From Heliopora coerulea (taxonomy: Eukaryota; Cnidaria; Anthozoa; Scleralcyonacea; Helioporidae): a DNA stretch of 64,000 nucleotides. The stretch spans positions 310,001 through 374,000 of the forward strand of contig JASJOG010000184.1 in the NCBI GenBank assembly GCA_030142905.1, given 5' to 3'. Both the position numbers and the translations under genes were made by a program. Below are positions 44,408 through 56,900 of the stretch, one piece after another; positions within the stretch are counted from its first letter, which is position 1; every line of letters starts with the position of its first letter. Below the pieces are notes generated by a model. It saw only the letters and a list, made by a program, of their open reading frames with translations, made no database searches and had not been told where the DNA came from.

Positions 44408-45364
44408 ATGATGGAAGACGTCCCTTTGCCCTTGTTCTATTTCATGTATCAACGAATACGCTGCTCTGTCAGGTACAGAGCAATCTATCACAGAAAGAGA
44501 GGATTGTTACGTAACCTTAAGCGTAACAAGCAAAATTTATTATCTTTACAAAATATTCAGACCGCAACATTAACTCTTTTGGTAACGGCTGTAAGAATGG
44601 CATACCAACGTCAACGACGAGAGTTCTGGTCACTTCCTAGGCCAAGTTTCGGTTGGTTCGAGCTCATCTCTGAAGACGAACGTCAGTCCCGCTACTGGAA
44701 TAAGCACTTTCACATGCACAAGAATACGTTTTTGCAACTAGTTAATCTAGTAGCCCCCGAAATATCTAAGAGAGGTACCGTTCTACGAGATACCATTTCA
44801 ACACCTAAAAGAGTGGCCATTGCTTTGTGACGTTTTGCCGTAGGTGGAAGCTTTCGGGATATTGCTACCCACTTCGACGTAGGGAAGTCGACATGCGTCA
44901 AAATAACGAAGGAATTTTGTCGAGCGCTGAATCTGCTGTCACGGCACTTTATATAATTCCCAGGTAATCGTCGCGAAACTGCAAGGGCAATAGCACTGTT
45001 TCAAGATGAATGTAAAATCCCCCAAGCAGTTGGAGCAATTGATGCCACTCACATTGGAATTATCGCACCAGAGGAACCTTTCGATTACTTCGACCGGCAC
45101 CATCGTTATAGCGTTGTCTTGCAGGCCGTATTGGGGGAGAACCTAATGTTCTTAGACACTAAAATTGGTTATCCAGGCAGCATGCACGACGCCCGCATAC
45201 TACGACAGACAAAAAAAAAAAAAAAAAAAAAAAAAAAATTAAAGATATTCAGGAAAGCCGAGAATGGCGATGTTCTCGCAGAGCCTTCGGTTTCTTTGAA
45301 TGGAGTCCAAGTGCGTCCTCTTCTACTCGGAGATGAAGCATACCCTCTTCTACCGTGGTTGTTA
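44408..45364 (+). pseudogene. PIF/Harbinger transposase, C-terminus deleted
   Basis: ATG 44408. FWSLPRPSFGWFELIS and RYWNKHFHMHKNTFLQLV open the protein; a TGA near 44828 and a TAA near 44956 interrupt it (then GKSTCVKITKEF). Catalytic blocks AIDATHI and IGYPGSMHDARIL hold the first two Asp; LLGDEAYPLLPWLL follows. The last block with the catalytic Glu is missing because homology stops at about 45365. A 28-A run (45211-45238) sits in the frame. Inactive. Confidence 0.85.
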
Positions 45365-45805
45365 AATCCCAGCCTTATTCATGACGTCCAGAATTTGACG
45401 CCAAGTCTCCGTAGCCCTGCTGCTTTCCACCTCCTCGATCCTTTCCTTCCATTCGTGAACCAGGACGCTGGATTGTTCTTCCCTCCATTTTGTCGAGCTC
45501 TTGGCGCAAATTGTTTGATTGGTAGTAGGATTGAAGAGACTTGAGATCGGTGCCCTCTCTGGAACGTTCATGCTCGAGGACGTACTAGCCAGAACATTGT
45601 CAGATCCAATTGCCATAGAAATGTGCAGTAAACTCCGCAGTTGTGGAGTCTGAGCTGCATGAGGAAAATAGGAACCGTACAGTGGGGCCAAGTTCAGCCA
45701 ACTAGGATGAGGAGCTGATTGTGCTTGGTTATCACCAATAAACGCATGGCATGAAAATGCAGCTTGTTTTTCGTTGTTAGATATCGAATTTGGTGTTGTA
45801 GACAT
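45362..45805 (-). pseudogene. Myb/SANT-like partner ORF of the Harbinger element, C-terminus deleted
   Basis: Starts at ATG 45805 (MSTTPNSISNNEKQAAFSC). Ser/Pro-rich N-terminus, then KWREEQSSVLVHEWKERIEE and ETWRQILDVMNKAG, the first two helices of a trihelix/SANT-like domain with conserved W and E residues. It ends abruptly where the transposase coding strand begins, so both genes lost their 3' parts in one deletion. Confidence 0.7.
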
Positions 45806-45821
45806 GGTAAAGTTATTAGAA

Positions 45822-46684
45822 CAGGGGCCGCGGAGCGACTTTTTAAGTGGGGGCTAAAGGGAATGAACGCATGTCTTTCAATTCGCGCGAAAAATTTTAG
45901 GGAATCAAGAGGCATACGGTCACGTAAATGAAATCGCTAAAGCACTAGAACAATACTTCTTGCATTTTAAGAGATGTTTTAATTAACAAACAATTATTAT
46001 CACAACCATCATAATATTCGGTTTGATAAACAAATCGTGAAATGTAACAAGTATAAATGTAGTATATAATACAAAATAATTAAATGCAAACGCAATATGT
46101 ATGGTTCTCAGCACAAACTAAGAATTGTATTTTAGTAAAGCTGAAAATCGTCAACTTAAATGTTTTTGTGCAATGTCGCTGGCTTTACCGATTCCATCGT
46201 TTGATTAATTTCTGATGCTACTTCGGGATTCTTGGATACATGATTCAACAGGAAAATCTCTAGTTTCTTGGCTAGACTAACAGACCGAAACTGATGTTGT
46301 TCAATGTGTTTTGTTTTTTCATATTCTTATGTATCTTTTAATCTGTAGACCCAAATAAGAGGACATAAACTGATGCGTTACACTTCGTTATAAAAAGGCA
46401 TTTCTTTTTAATAAGGGCACTTTTCATGCTTGAAAAGGGCACTTTTTGCGGTTTCAAAAATGTTGGAGGGACACAATGGTTTTGACCATCGTTGATTTGG
46501 GATTGTTTAAATTTTTGCAATGCTTTGGACTACATTTTAAAATTAGCAGTTTATACATGCAATCTATTAACATTTAGGTTTTTTTTGGTGGCGAATTCCG
46601 TTTTCTGAAGATTAAATTATTTTTCTTAGGATAAAAAGTGGGGGGGCTAAAGCCCCCCCAGCCTCTCTCCCTCCGCGGCCCCTG
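45822..46684. mobile_element. hAT-like nonautonomous element
   Basis: CAGGGGCCGCGGAGCG at the left and CTCCGCGGCCCCTG at the right form inverted ends; GGGGGCTAA repeats lie just inside both. 863 bp, no intact ORF. Flanks share TAGAA but a clean 8-bp duplication is not visible. Confidence 0.72.
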
Positions 46685-47053
46685 TAGAAATAATTTTTTT
46701 CTCTTTGTCAACAATCGACGAGAATGTACAAGATAATGTTTCGAAATTACCGCCAGGGTTTTATCTGATTTTTGATTTAAGTATACGTCTAACTTCAACA
46801 TTCTGATTGGTCACATTACAAAATCCACTTGACTTTACGACTCAAACAAAACCCAAGCGTACTATCAACCATACTCGAGACCTGCTGCGGCGCCTGTGTA
46901 ATTTCAAGCACATCGGATCAGTTTTCAAGCAAGCTTAGGTTTCGCTGCTTGATCGGTCACACTAGCTAGCGCGTTAGAAAAGTGTTGTGTTGACAGACAT
47001 GGTTCTAGCAAGCACGATTTTAGCGCTAGTGTGACCGCGGCCTAAATACGGTA

Positions 47054-47149
47054 CTTGAAGTTTGACACTGCCACATAGTTTGCCATATTATGATAATAGG
47101 ACTACCGCTGACCAGCGTCAGCCACAAAAATCCTTCGAAGTTGGATAAG
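47054..47149 (+). promoter_or_regulatory. Proximal promoter and 5' UTR of the LEM-domain gene
   Basis: Only 96 bp separate the last transposon base from the start codon. No TATA box is evident. The promoter is therefore either very short or partly inside transposon sequence. Confidence 0.35.
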
Positions 47150-47936
47150 ATGGCGGCTGTCAGTGAAGACATTTCTGATCGTGAACTGAGGGAAAAGTTA
47201 AAAGAGTATGGAATCAGCGCAGGTCCTATAACTCCGACAACGAAGTCCTTGTATATTCGAAAATTAAATAAACATTTAACAGGTGTTGGACGTGGTTTGA
47301 ATAGCAATGCAAGAAAGCCAGCTTCTAAGAAGTCATTGTCTCCAAGAAAATCTCCTAGCCGGCGCCGCTCGCCTGTACGGGATGCGCGTAGTTCAGTAGG
47401 GGGTGCTTCGCCTTCAAATAGGAAACTTGTGGGCTTCTCCAGCGATGAAGAAGAAGTCGCTCAAGAAACTGTGGCATTGAAACGAAGGCATCTTTCAGGG
47501 CGCGTCAGGCCAGCCCCCACGCCAACAAATGCTTTGTGTTCAGACGAAGAAAGACCCTTGCTCAGATTTGACAAACGTGTTAATATGCCTACAGATAAGC
47601 TTAACGTAGAGGAGGAGAAGTTAAACATTGATGGTAGAGCAACCGTATCGAAAAATCATGATGAGTTGAATCAAAACGCAGCCAAACGTTCACCTTATAC
47701 AGGTTTGAGGCAATTATTCATGAGAAAAAGCATGGATAATAGAAAGAAATCATCTCCTCCGGCAGAGAGGGTGCAACCAAAAGTTTCGTGCGCTGTCGAG
47801 TATGAAGATAAGACTGGACGAAACGTTTATCGTTATCTCTGGCTTCTGGTGCTGCTTGGTGCTGTAATGTTCGTAGCGTTTAAGTGGGAGTTTGTTCTAG
47901 CGTTGGTATGGAAAGGTGAAGACTCGAGAAGTACAT
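47150..47936 (+). CDS. LEM gene exon 1
   Basis: 262 codons plus one base: LEM domain, SR-rich linker, acidic FSSDEEEV patch, first transmembrane segment, ending KGEDSRST. Donor GTAAGA. Confidence 0.92.
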
Positions 47937-50900
47937 GTAAGAACACTCTATTACACCTTCTGATTTCTATTTTTGTTAATTTTATTTGTACCTTTCAATT
48001 TTTATGTAATATGTTCTTCTGAAGGGGTTAAATATTTCGTGTGATTTTTTCCTGATACTATCTACTACTTAGTATCAACTCTGTATGGTAGAAATGGCCA
48101 ATCACATGGCTAGAGGGATTTTTAGGGGATGAGCACAACCATTCCACATGCCTCTAGAGGTAATCAGTGGAAAGTTTAGATCTCTTATCGGAAATACTGG
48201 GGCTGTTATGCATGACGTTTGGCTGTTATTACACCTTTTGCTGTTCCTTACCAGAAAATAAACTATCATTAACACCAACCTTATACTCATTAATGTGAAA
48301 ATACATTCATTCAAAATATTTCTCTTGCATAATTCAAATTTTTTACCTTAATGTATAGTAAAATGGTCTTAATGGTCATCTGTTGGCACTACAGAATGCC
48401 CTTTGATGCAAATGGTTGCATATCTATGGTAATGAATGTTGATTGAATAAAATAAATGTATTTTTGCAGTAATGAGTTTGAGGTTGGTGTTAATGATAAT
48501 ATATTTTCTGGTAATAAACAGCAAAAAATGTAATAATGAAGTATTATTATTCAGCTTGACATGGCAACTCAATTTCCCTTGTTTTTTATAGATCTCAAAA
48601 TTTGTGGGTCTAGATCTAGTGACAGCAAGGTAAGTTAATTAGGCTCAGTAAAAAGATAAGAGTCTAGTTCTAGATTTTTTAATGTAAAATAAAAATGACT
48701 TGCAATATTCAAGACATTTATAATTTTACTGATGCTTTGTTGCCAACAACATCTTCAGAATCAAATTATTACACTTTTTGCTGTTCATTACCAGAAAATA
48801 TACTATCATTAATGCCAACTTCAAACTTATTAATGAAAAAATACATTCATTTTAGTCAATCAATGTTCACTAGCATAGATATGCAACCATATGCATCAAA
48901 GGGCATTCTGTAGTGCCAACAGATGACCATTAATACCATTTTACTATACACTGGGGAGAAAAAAAAATCAACTATGCAAGAGATATATCTTGAATGAATG
49001 TGTTTTTGCATTAATGAGTTTGAGGTTGGCATTAACAATAGTATATTTTCTGGTAATGAACAGCAAAAGGTGTATTTTTATGAGTCACATTGCTCATTAA
49101 CAAAAAAGGATCAGAAAAGTTATTTTAAATTTCTTGGTTTTCTCTGGTTTGAATCACTTTACAGGTATATTTTAAAAATCTTGAGCTTGGTTCTTGTATT
49201 ATTTTTATTACAACTAGGTTTTTCACTGTAGAAGACAATAATATGACAGTTGGGTAATGCATGCTGTCGATCGCAAGCAGCGTTGTCTCCATTTACATTA
49301 GTTAAAATGTTATATTCCAGTACTGTCTTTTGATTTGAGTGACTATTCAGTTTGGTAGTTGCAAACTTTTCATCAAGGCCTCTTAGTAACCTTAAATATT
49401 TGGAAAGCTGGTTATTACATTACAAGAATTTCAGGATGAAGGGACTAGATTTAAGTTTACTTCATTATATATAAAAGAGAGAGTTCAATAAAATTGCTAT
49501 CTGGGTTGCATTGGAAAACACTTTTGGGAGGAAGAGCTGAGTGGAAGGTTATATTAATGTATAAAAATAAAAATGGTCTTATACCTGACTGTCTTCCTGC
49601 TAAGTTTACTCCAGCTTTTGAAACTATCCCTTATGATCTGAGAGGCTCCTCTGACAAATTTCACATTCCTTGTCCAAACAAAGAATTCCTAAAAAGGAGC
49701 ATTAAATATGATGGCACGCAACTATTGAATGAATTACCCTGTGCATTGCAACATACTAAGTCCTTGTCTTTTAAAAATGTACTGAAGACCACCACTGTCC
49801 TTAACTCATTCTTTGGATCTTGTGTACTCAGTTACAAATCTAATCTATGTTTTTTTGAATACATCACCTCCTATACTTGTTTTTTTATATTTAGTTTCTC
49901 TTTATAAAATTAATAATCAAGCATGGCTTCTTTGTAAATCAACTGTTTTAAGTTGATAAAATCCTGTGGGCAAATGATTTTAGTGAATAAGGATTAAAAA
50001 ACTTAAAGAAGTTCTTACCATGTAATTTGCTTGTATATTGAGTTAAAAGTACAGTATAATGGCCCAGAGAATGAATTTAAGTATGCTGGAAATACATAAC
50101 AAAGACTAAGAAATGAATTAAAGAAGTTATTAAACTAGTCTGTCACCTGATAATTATATTTTTACTATACAGGTATCTTCCTGTTTATGATGATAATAAT
50201 AATTTCTAGCTCAAAGTAGTATGACACTTATCAACAAAAATGCTGGTAAAAAGTGATCAGTGGTGAAACAATTTCTGGTACATGAACTGTACCTTGTTAT
50301 CTAGCATTACATTGATAGTACTTTATCAGGGTAATGACTTTCACATTTCTCTCAAATGGATGGTTCTGAAATACTGTAAACCTTTTACTACCAGTGTTGT
50401 AATGACTTGACAGGACTCAAGTCCCTTGCACTATATGACTTGACTCAACTTGAGTTTTACCAAAAAGACTCGAGCCAACTCAGCTTGAGTCACTGCTTCT
50501 ATGAGACTGGAGTCTTGAAAATGCAATAAAATGTTTAATCTTCAAGCAAAAATGACAAAGTTTTTTGTGGTAGTCAGTAATGCCTGGCACAAAATTGTAC
50601 ATGTACTGCAAGTATTGGTACACACAAGCCTTACCTGGTTGTGTGACTGACAGAGGTAAATTCACAGTCAACATCATTGAAATCACTTGATTAACTATCA
50701 CTAATAACAACTAACCAGCATGGCTGGGCCAAACAGAACAGCTCTGTTGTACATATTCTCAATAATTTTATTCATTCCACTTCCAATTAATGTTCTACTA
50801 TTCTGTTCTGTTATTTATCCATTCATTTACTTTTGTTAAAACAGTTTATTGATCAAAGTGTACCAGTGGTGGATCCAGGTAGTTTTGCATGATTTCCATG

Positions 50901-53900
50901 GAAACCCCCTTTGAAAGTGTACTGAGTGCAAGTCAAATAGACTACTGTCAGACTACATGGTTAGCTATCTTAATTGTCCTGTAATCCCATTAATACTAGT
51001 ATAAGTATAAGATTGTCTAACTAAAACGCTCAGAGGTTACCAGAAACAATTTCACATAATGTCTAATTTTCAAAACTTTTCCTGGGGAGCATGTCTCCCT
51101 GATACCCTAGAATAGTAGTCTTACTATGCCAATGTTCATCCCAGAAACCATTTATATACTATTCTGAAAGTGAAACCCCATTTTGAAAATCCTAGGTCAG
51201 CCACTCTATACATGCCTCAACTAGTGAACAAACTAATTTGTTTATTTCTTTACCTTTTTTTCCCAAACTCCTTATAAAAGGACCAGCCCAGTGACTAGCA
51301 GTTCTTAAATTTTAGTAGGCCAAACTTGATTTTCACTAGTACTGGACTACCACTATGATGGAGTGTTGTTATTGCTCTCTCATGCATATAGTATTGTCTT
51401 CTCACTTTTTGTTTCACCACCTCTTATTTTTGCAAAGAGGATACTATAGAGTATATTTACGTGTGGGCATTGTAAATATTAAATTGTAACTCTAAAGATG
51501 TTGCAGGTATAGCAGTGAAATATTGACACAGTATAATAGAGTTTTATTTATTTCTGTCTTTGTTTGCCTTTACTTGAATTCATTCTCTTGGCTGTTGTGT
51601 TTCACAGCCATTTAATGTTTCCACATCAGTTAAAAAGTAAAATTGGCTGATCGTTCTGTTGAACATACTGTATATGTAACCTTAACAGTGAACTCAATTT
51701 AACATTTAGTTACAGTAATTTAAATTTGAGCTTGATAAATTTTATATACATTTACCAGGTATACAACTGTTGCATCAAAACTGATCTACTTTATGTGATT
51801 ATGGAATACGTTTTTTGGGAAGTTGATCAATAGTAAAAAGCTAGTACACATTAAAATTTTAACATTGAACAATTGTATAATTTAACCTGTTAAGAGACAA
51901 GAGTACATTCTAAAATTTTGCTCTGGCTAACACCAGACAATCTTACTCATTATGGGGATGAGCCCTGCCCATTAATGAGTTAACAGCTATCTCCTTAACC
52001 CATTAAAGGGCAAGCACTCTTTCTATAATTATACTCTGGCTAATGCCTGAAAATTTGTTAATGAGTTAATGATTGAATTATAATTTGTCGCACTTTATAC
52101 ATACTGTATAACAATACAATACCTAAAAATTAATAAATGTATTAAGAAAGAGTGATGAGGAGCCTGGGCAAGAAGCCTGGAGCTTATAACCACTCAGGCA
52201 GCCTTTGGACTTAAGTCATGAGTATAAATTAAGCTATGTTGGACAGGACAGCAGACTATAACAGTGGTAAAAAGGTAATTTTGAGAATAAAGTAAATAAC
52301 AATAATTTTAAAATGAAATTTAAATGCATGTAAACTGTTCAAACTATGCTCAAAGTATGAGTTCCAAAGAAAGTTAAAAAAACCCAGTAGAACTGCTATA
52401 TTTGCACTGTGATCCATGTTTTGATATTTTCCACCTAGGATGAAGGATGTCTGACTGAACAAGGTTTTACTAAACAACTCCTTGAAAATTTGAGTATTGA
52501 GCTAGCAGAAAAAAAAGGTACAGTAGACCAGTGATGTTCAACTTGTGCTTATTAAACAAGTTTTGTATTAAAATTGATTGAGCATGACTAGCCAGTTAGC
52601 TTTTCCAATATGGCAGCTTTAATGGTGTGCTCTGAGAAACTGTGAGAAAACATTTTATACTTGCATCCACATGTGTGTGTGAGAGTATGAGGGGGCTGTG
52701 CATGTGTTAAAGGTGTCAGTTTTGATGTGGGTTGCAAGACACATTAAAACTTACATGCATTATAACAACTTTATATCTATTTCTAGGTTTGGCTGTCTGT
52801 GGCTATTCATTGGAGGGTGGAGAGATGGAAAATGATGAACTTTTAACTTGGATTTCAAAATGGGTAAGTAGAAAAATAATCCCAAAATTGACATTTTGGA
52901 TCTTGATATTTTAGAAAACGCAAGAATAGACACTGTAATCATGGTAACATTTCGATTCTAGGCCAGACCATAGGTGAATAATTCACATGTAATATTTTCG
53001 ATTAATGGGGTGTCCTTTTGAGATTTAAATAGATTTATATGTATAGGTCCCAGTTCTCGTCCTTAGAAAAAAAAAATTACTGGAGTCAAGATCTGTTTTG
53101 ATGGAACATCTTCTGAGGTTTTCATGATTCGTCTGAAAAAAGAAAGTTACTCAAGAAAATTGAAAATGTTTGGCTATCCATTTTGTTGTCAATGAATGCT
53201 GCCCCTATATTCGTCGTTTTTGGCTTCAAAGACTGACTTGAGTAATCGTTCAGACTTTTCAAAGGTTAGTAACTTTAATATGACCTGTTTCCATCATGCG
53301 TATTGCAGGTATTCACATTATTGTCGGTATCGAAAATAGTGGAACAGTTGTCGAGGTATGACTGTCGAACATTTGTTTTATGCCTGTGAGACCTCGTCAC
53401 CAGGCTATTGTACATTGGGTTTTTTTCTTTTCGAACTACAGTAATTCGCAATGAAAAATATTACTACGTTATGATTTCGTCACGTGTTCCTCATGCAGAC
53501 ATGAAGAGTCAGAACGTTCTTCAAAACTACAATCGCAAATCCACCACCATTCTGGAAACAAACGACTTCAAGACTGTATGGAATTATGCACTTGGGTGAA
53601 GAATAAGGATGTATAATAGTGCCACTCCAAACGAGCGAACCAATACCGGGACAAGTAGAGAAAATCTGTACTTGACAGTGGCTGGGATTCGTTTTATGAT
53701 TACGGAGTTGAATTCAGTAAAGGTGCTGAGTCATTTTCAGACGATTCAATCGAAAAAACAATGTTTTTAGTCGGGCACTTAAATACACTGGATAAGATAT
53801 TGTTGATGAAAAACAATATCGGACGATATGCGAAGGCTCATCAATCTCAAAACCCTCAAAAAACGTCTCTGGGGCCCAGACTGGGATCAAACCCGCAACC

Positions 53901-56900
53901 CTTTGGTTACCGGCGTAAAGGTTGCTGGTTCAATCACCTCTAAGGGCTTAGAAATTTTTTCTGAGGTTTGAGCTTGCCGAACGTTTGCGCATGGCTTGTC
54001 GCAATTGTAAGATTTCAATGGGTAAATGAGTGGCATTCCTGGCAGATGTCCGGCTTTTGGCATGAGTGAAAGGGCACTATCCGTATTCAATAATTGTCAC
54101 AATAAGGGATCAGATTTAACTGGGTAGTGCGCCTTGTCGTTGCTATACCGTCGACTTTAGTGCTGCTCCCCTCGGTTCATATCCGTAATCGATTAATCGC
54201 TGCCAACAATCGATTAATATCGATTAATCGTATTGAATAAATTAAATCATGACACGTCCACACTGGTTTCTCCCTTCGAAGAAACGGGTGTGTTTTAATG
54301 TTTTTAAAGTTTCGAAATTTTCCAGTAGAAAAACTCAAGGAAAAAAACCGTATATAATATAATTATATAAACACAGAGAAATAGGCTAAATAAAGAAATA
54401 TGCACTTCGACTGTCTACGTATTGTTTTTGTTCAAAAATAACAGTGCGTCAACAACAGCTGGCTTAAGAGCTGCACGCTTCTTCGAGACCACAATTGACT
54501 GCAATGAGAGCGTGGGAATGCTATCTCTTCGCATTATTTTTAGTTCCAGAAAGAAAGTTCAGGTGAATATCATGCGGTACGTGGTAGTTTTCGATGACCC
54601 GATTATTTTTAAGAATAATCGATTGCCAAAAAATAATCATAAGATTTTCCGCCAAACCTGACCAGTTTGGAATAAAAAGTCTGTCGGACCGGTAAATAGC
54701 GTAAAGTATCTGACCATTCAGCAACATATCTGTATGAGTATTTTTGCGTACAGAGCGAAAAACGAGCTCAGCCATGTAATAAACGGTGGTCAAAAGTGAC
54801 AAATCTCAACCTTGGGTACCTGTAATATCCATTTTGAACTTGTTTTCCTATTGCCACAATCATGGTAATACCATTGTTAGGCAGCACATATTGCAACTAC
54901 TTACGGTCTGTCCATGTGAAGTACCCAACTGTTATTGCTGATAATACCAATGATTTTTTTCGACTGGCTTATCATCAACGGAACAGAGAATGGTCAATGT
55001 ATCTCAGAAAAGTGAGCCAATGCCTGAGGTACCAATAACTATTTCTACTTTACCAGGCGATAATGTGAGTAGCATTATGTCTAATGGACTTGGCCCTTTT
55101 CCTAATGCTAAAGGCTTTAAAATGGCCTTCCTCAATATTGTTAGTCTATCAAAAAAAATTGATGAATTGAGAATTAGTTTGTCAGGAAAAGAGATTGACC
55201 TGATAGCTTTTAATGAAACTAGGCTTGATACAAGTATATCTGACGGCATTGTCAATATAGATGGCTATGATATTGTTCGAAAAGACAGAACAAGAAATGG
55301 AGGTGGAGTTTGTGTCTATCTACGTAGCTCTGTCAGTTACAAGATAAGAAATGATCTTGTTCCCTCAAAATTGGAGGCTGTTTGCTTAGAAATCAACAAA
55401 CCACATAGTCGACCATTTCTTGTGACTACAGTTTATAGATCCCAAAGTGTACCAACTGAAGATTTCTTTGATTATTTTGAAAAGCTAAGTAAAGCAATTG
55501 ATGATGAAAACAAAGAAGTGTATATTCTTGGAGATCTGAATTGTGATTTACTTAAAAAAAACTCCAGACACACCAACAAAAATTTTAAAAGCTTACTATG
55601 AGTTGTATCAATTGACACAATTAATTGACAGAGCTACTCGTATCACAATGACAAGTGCAACCTTAATTGATCATATTTCCACAAACAAGCCAGAAAAGAT
55701 TTCTCACTCTGGTGTGATTCATACAGGTTTAAGTGATCATAGTTTAGTATATGCAATTCAGAAAATATCCATCACTCGAAAGAAAGAAGAAAATGTTTTT
55801 GAAATCAGAAACATGAAAAACTTTAATAAAGAACATTTTATCAATGATTTGCTCAAACAACAATGGGAATATGTTTACTTTTACCCTGATAATGCCAATG
55901 ATATGTGGATTGTCTGGAAAGATTTATTTCTTGAGGTGCTTAACAAGCATGCACCACTTTGCCACAAAAAATTGAGGGTAAATAGTGTCCCCTGGCTTAC
56001 TAGTGAGATAAAAAATCTTATAAATTCAAGAGATAGGCTTAAGAGGAAGGCCATTATTACTAACCTTGATTCAGATTGGTCAAGCTACAAAGCACTTAGA
56101 AATAAAGTAAATATTGGGCTGAGAAATGCAAAAAAAGATTACTTTTCCAATAAAATTGCTGCTCAAAAAAATAACCCAAGGGAAGCTTGGAAAACTATTA
56201 ACCATTTACTGGGCCGTGTAAGTAAACCAACCAAAGTGAGTAAGCTTAAAGTAGATGGGGTGTCCATTACTTAATGCTGCTCCCGATTAATCGATAAATC
56301 GATTATTTTTTGGCAATCGATTATTCTTAAAAATAATCGGATCATCGACAACAACCACGCAAAGCATGATATTCACCTGAACTTACCTTCTGGAATTAAA
56401 AAAAATGTGAAGAGATAGCATTCTCGCGCTCTCATTGCAGTCTATTGTGGTCAAAGAAGCGTGCAGCACTTAAGGCAGCCGTTGTTGATGCACTGTTATT
56501 TTTAAACAAAAATAACATGTAGACAGTCAAAGTGCATATTTCTTTATTTAGCCTATTCCTCTGTGTTCATGTAATTATACAAGTTTTTGTCTTGAGTTTT
56601 TTACTGGAAAATTTCGAAACTTTAAAAACGTTAAAACACACTCCTTTCTTTGAAGGGACAAACCACTGTGGACGTGTCACGATTTAATTTATTCAATACG
56701 ATTAATCGATATTAATCGATTGTTGACAGCGATTAATCGATTACGGATATGAACCGATGGGAGCAGCACTACCATTACTAATCCTGCTAATATTCCAGAG
56801 AGTTTCAATGACTACTTCTCCACAATAGGCCCTAATTTGGCTAGTAAAATCAATGACTCTTATCCAAAAAGCTTTCATGAATACATTCCAAAAGCTAAAT

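Larger units (their letters stand above)
44187..47042 (+). mobile_element. PIF/Harbinger element with internal deletion
   Basis: GGCCACGGTCACACTTGCGC at the left matches GGCCGCGGTCACACTAGCGC read inward from the right end. CTTGCTTG strings recur near both ends. Contains a transposase (+) and a Myb-type partner ORF (-), convergent and fused by a deletion near 45365. A hAT element is nested at 45822-46684. The target duplication could not be identified. Confidence 0.82.
43491..47051 (-). mobile_element. pogo deletion derivative, split by a Harbinger element
   Basis: The left end CCGTATTTATTCCAATAGAC (after TA) matches a right end split in two: GGCGTCTATTGG at 44176-44188 and TAAATACGG-TA at 47043-47053. 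Many GGCGTTTATT strings fill the interior. Only the last 70 codons of a transposase remain (43812-44024). The Harbinger element 44187-47042 sits in the right TIR. Confidence 0.8.
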
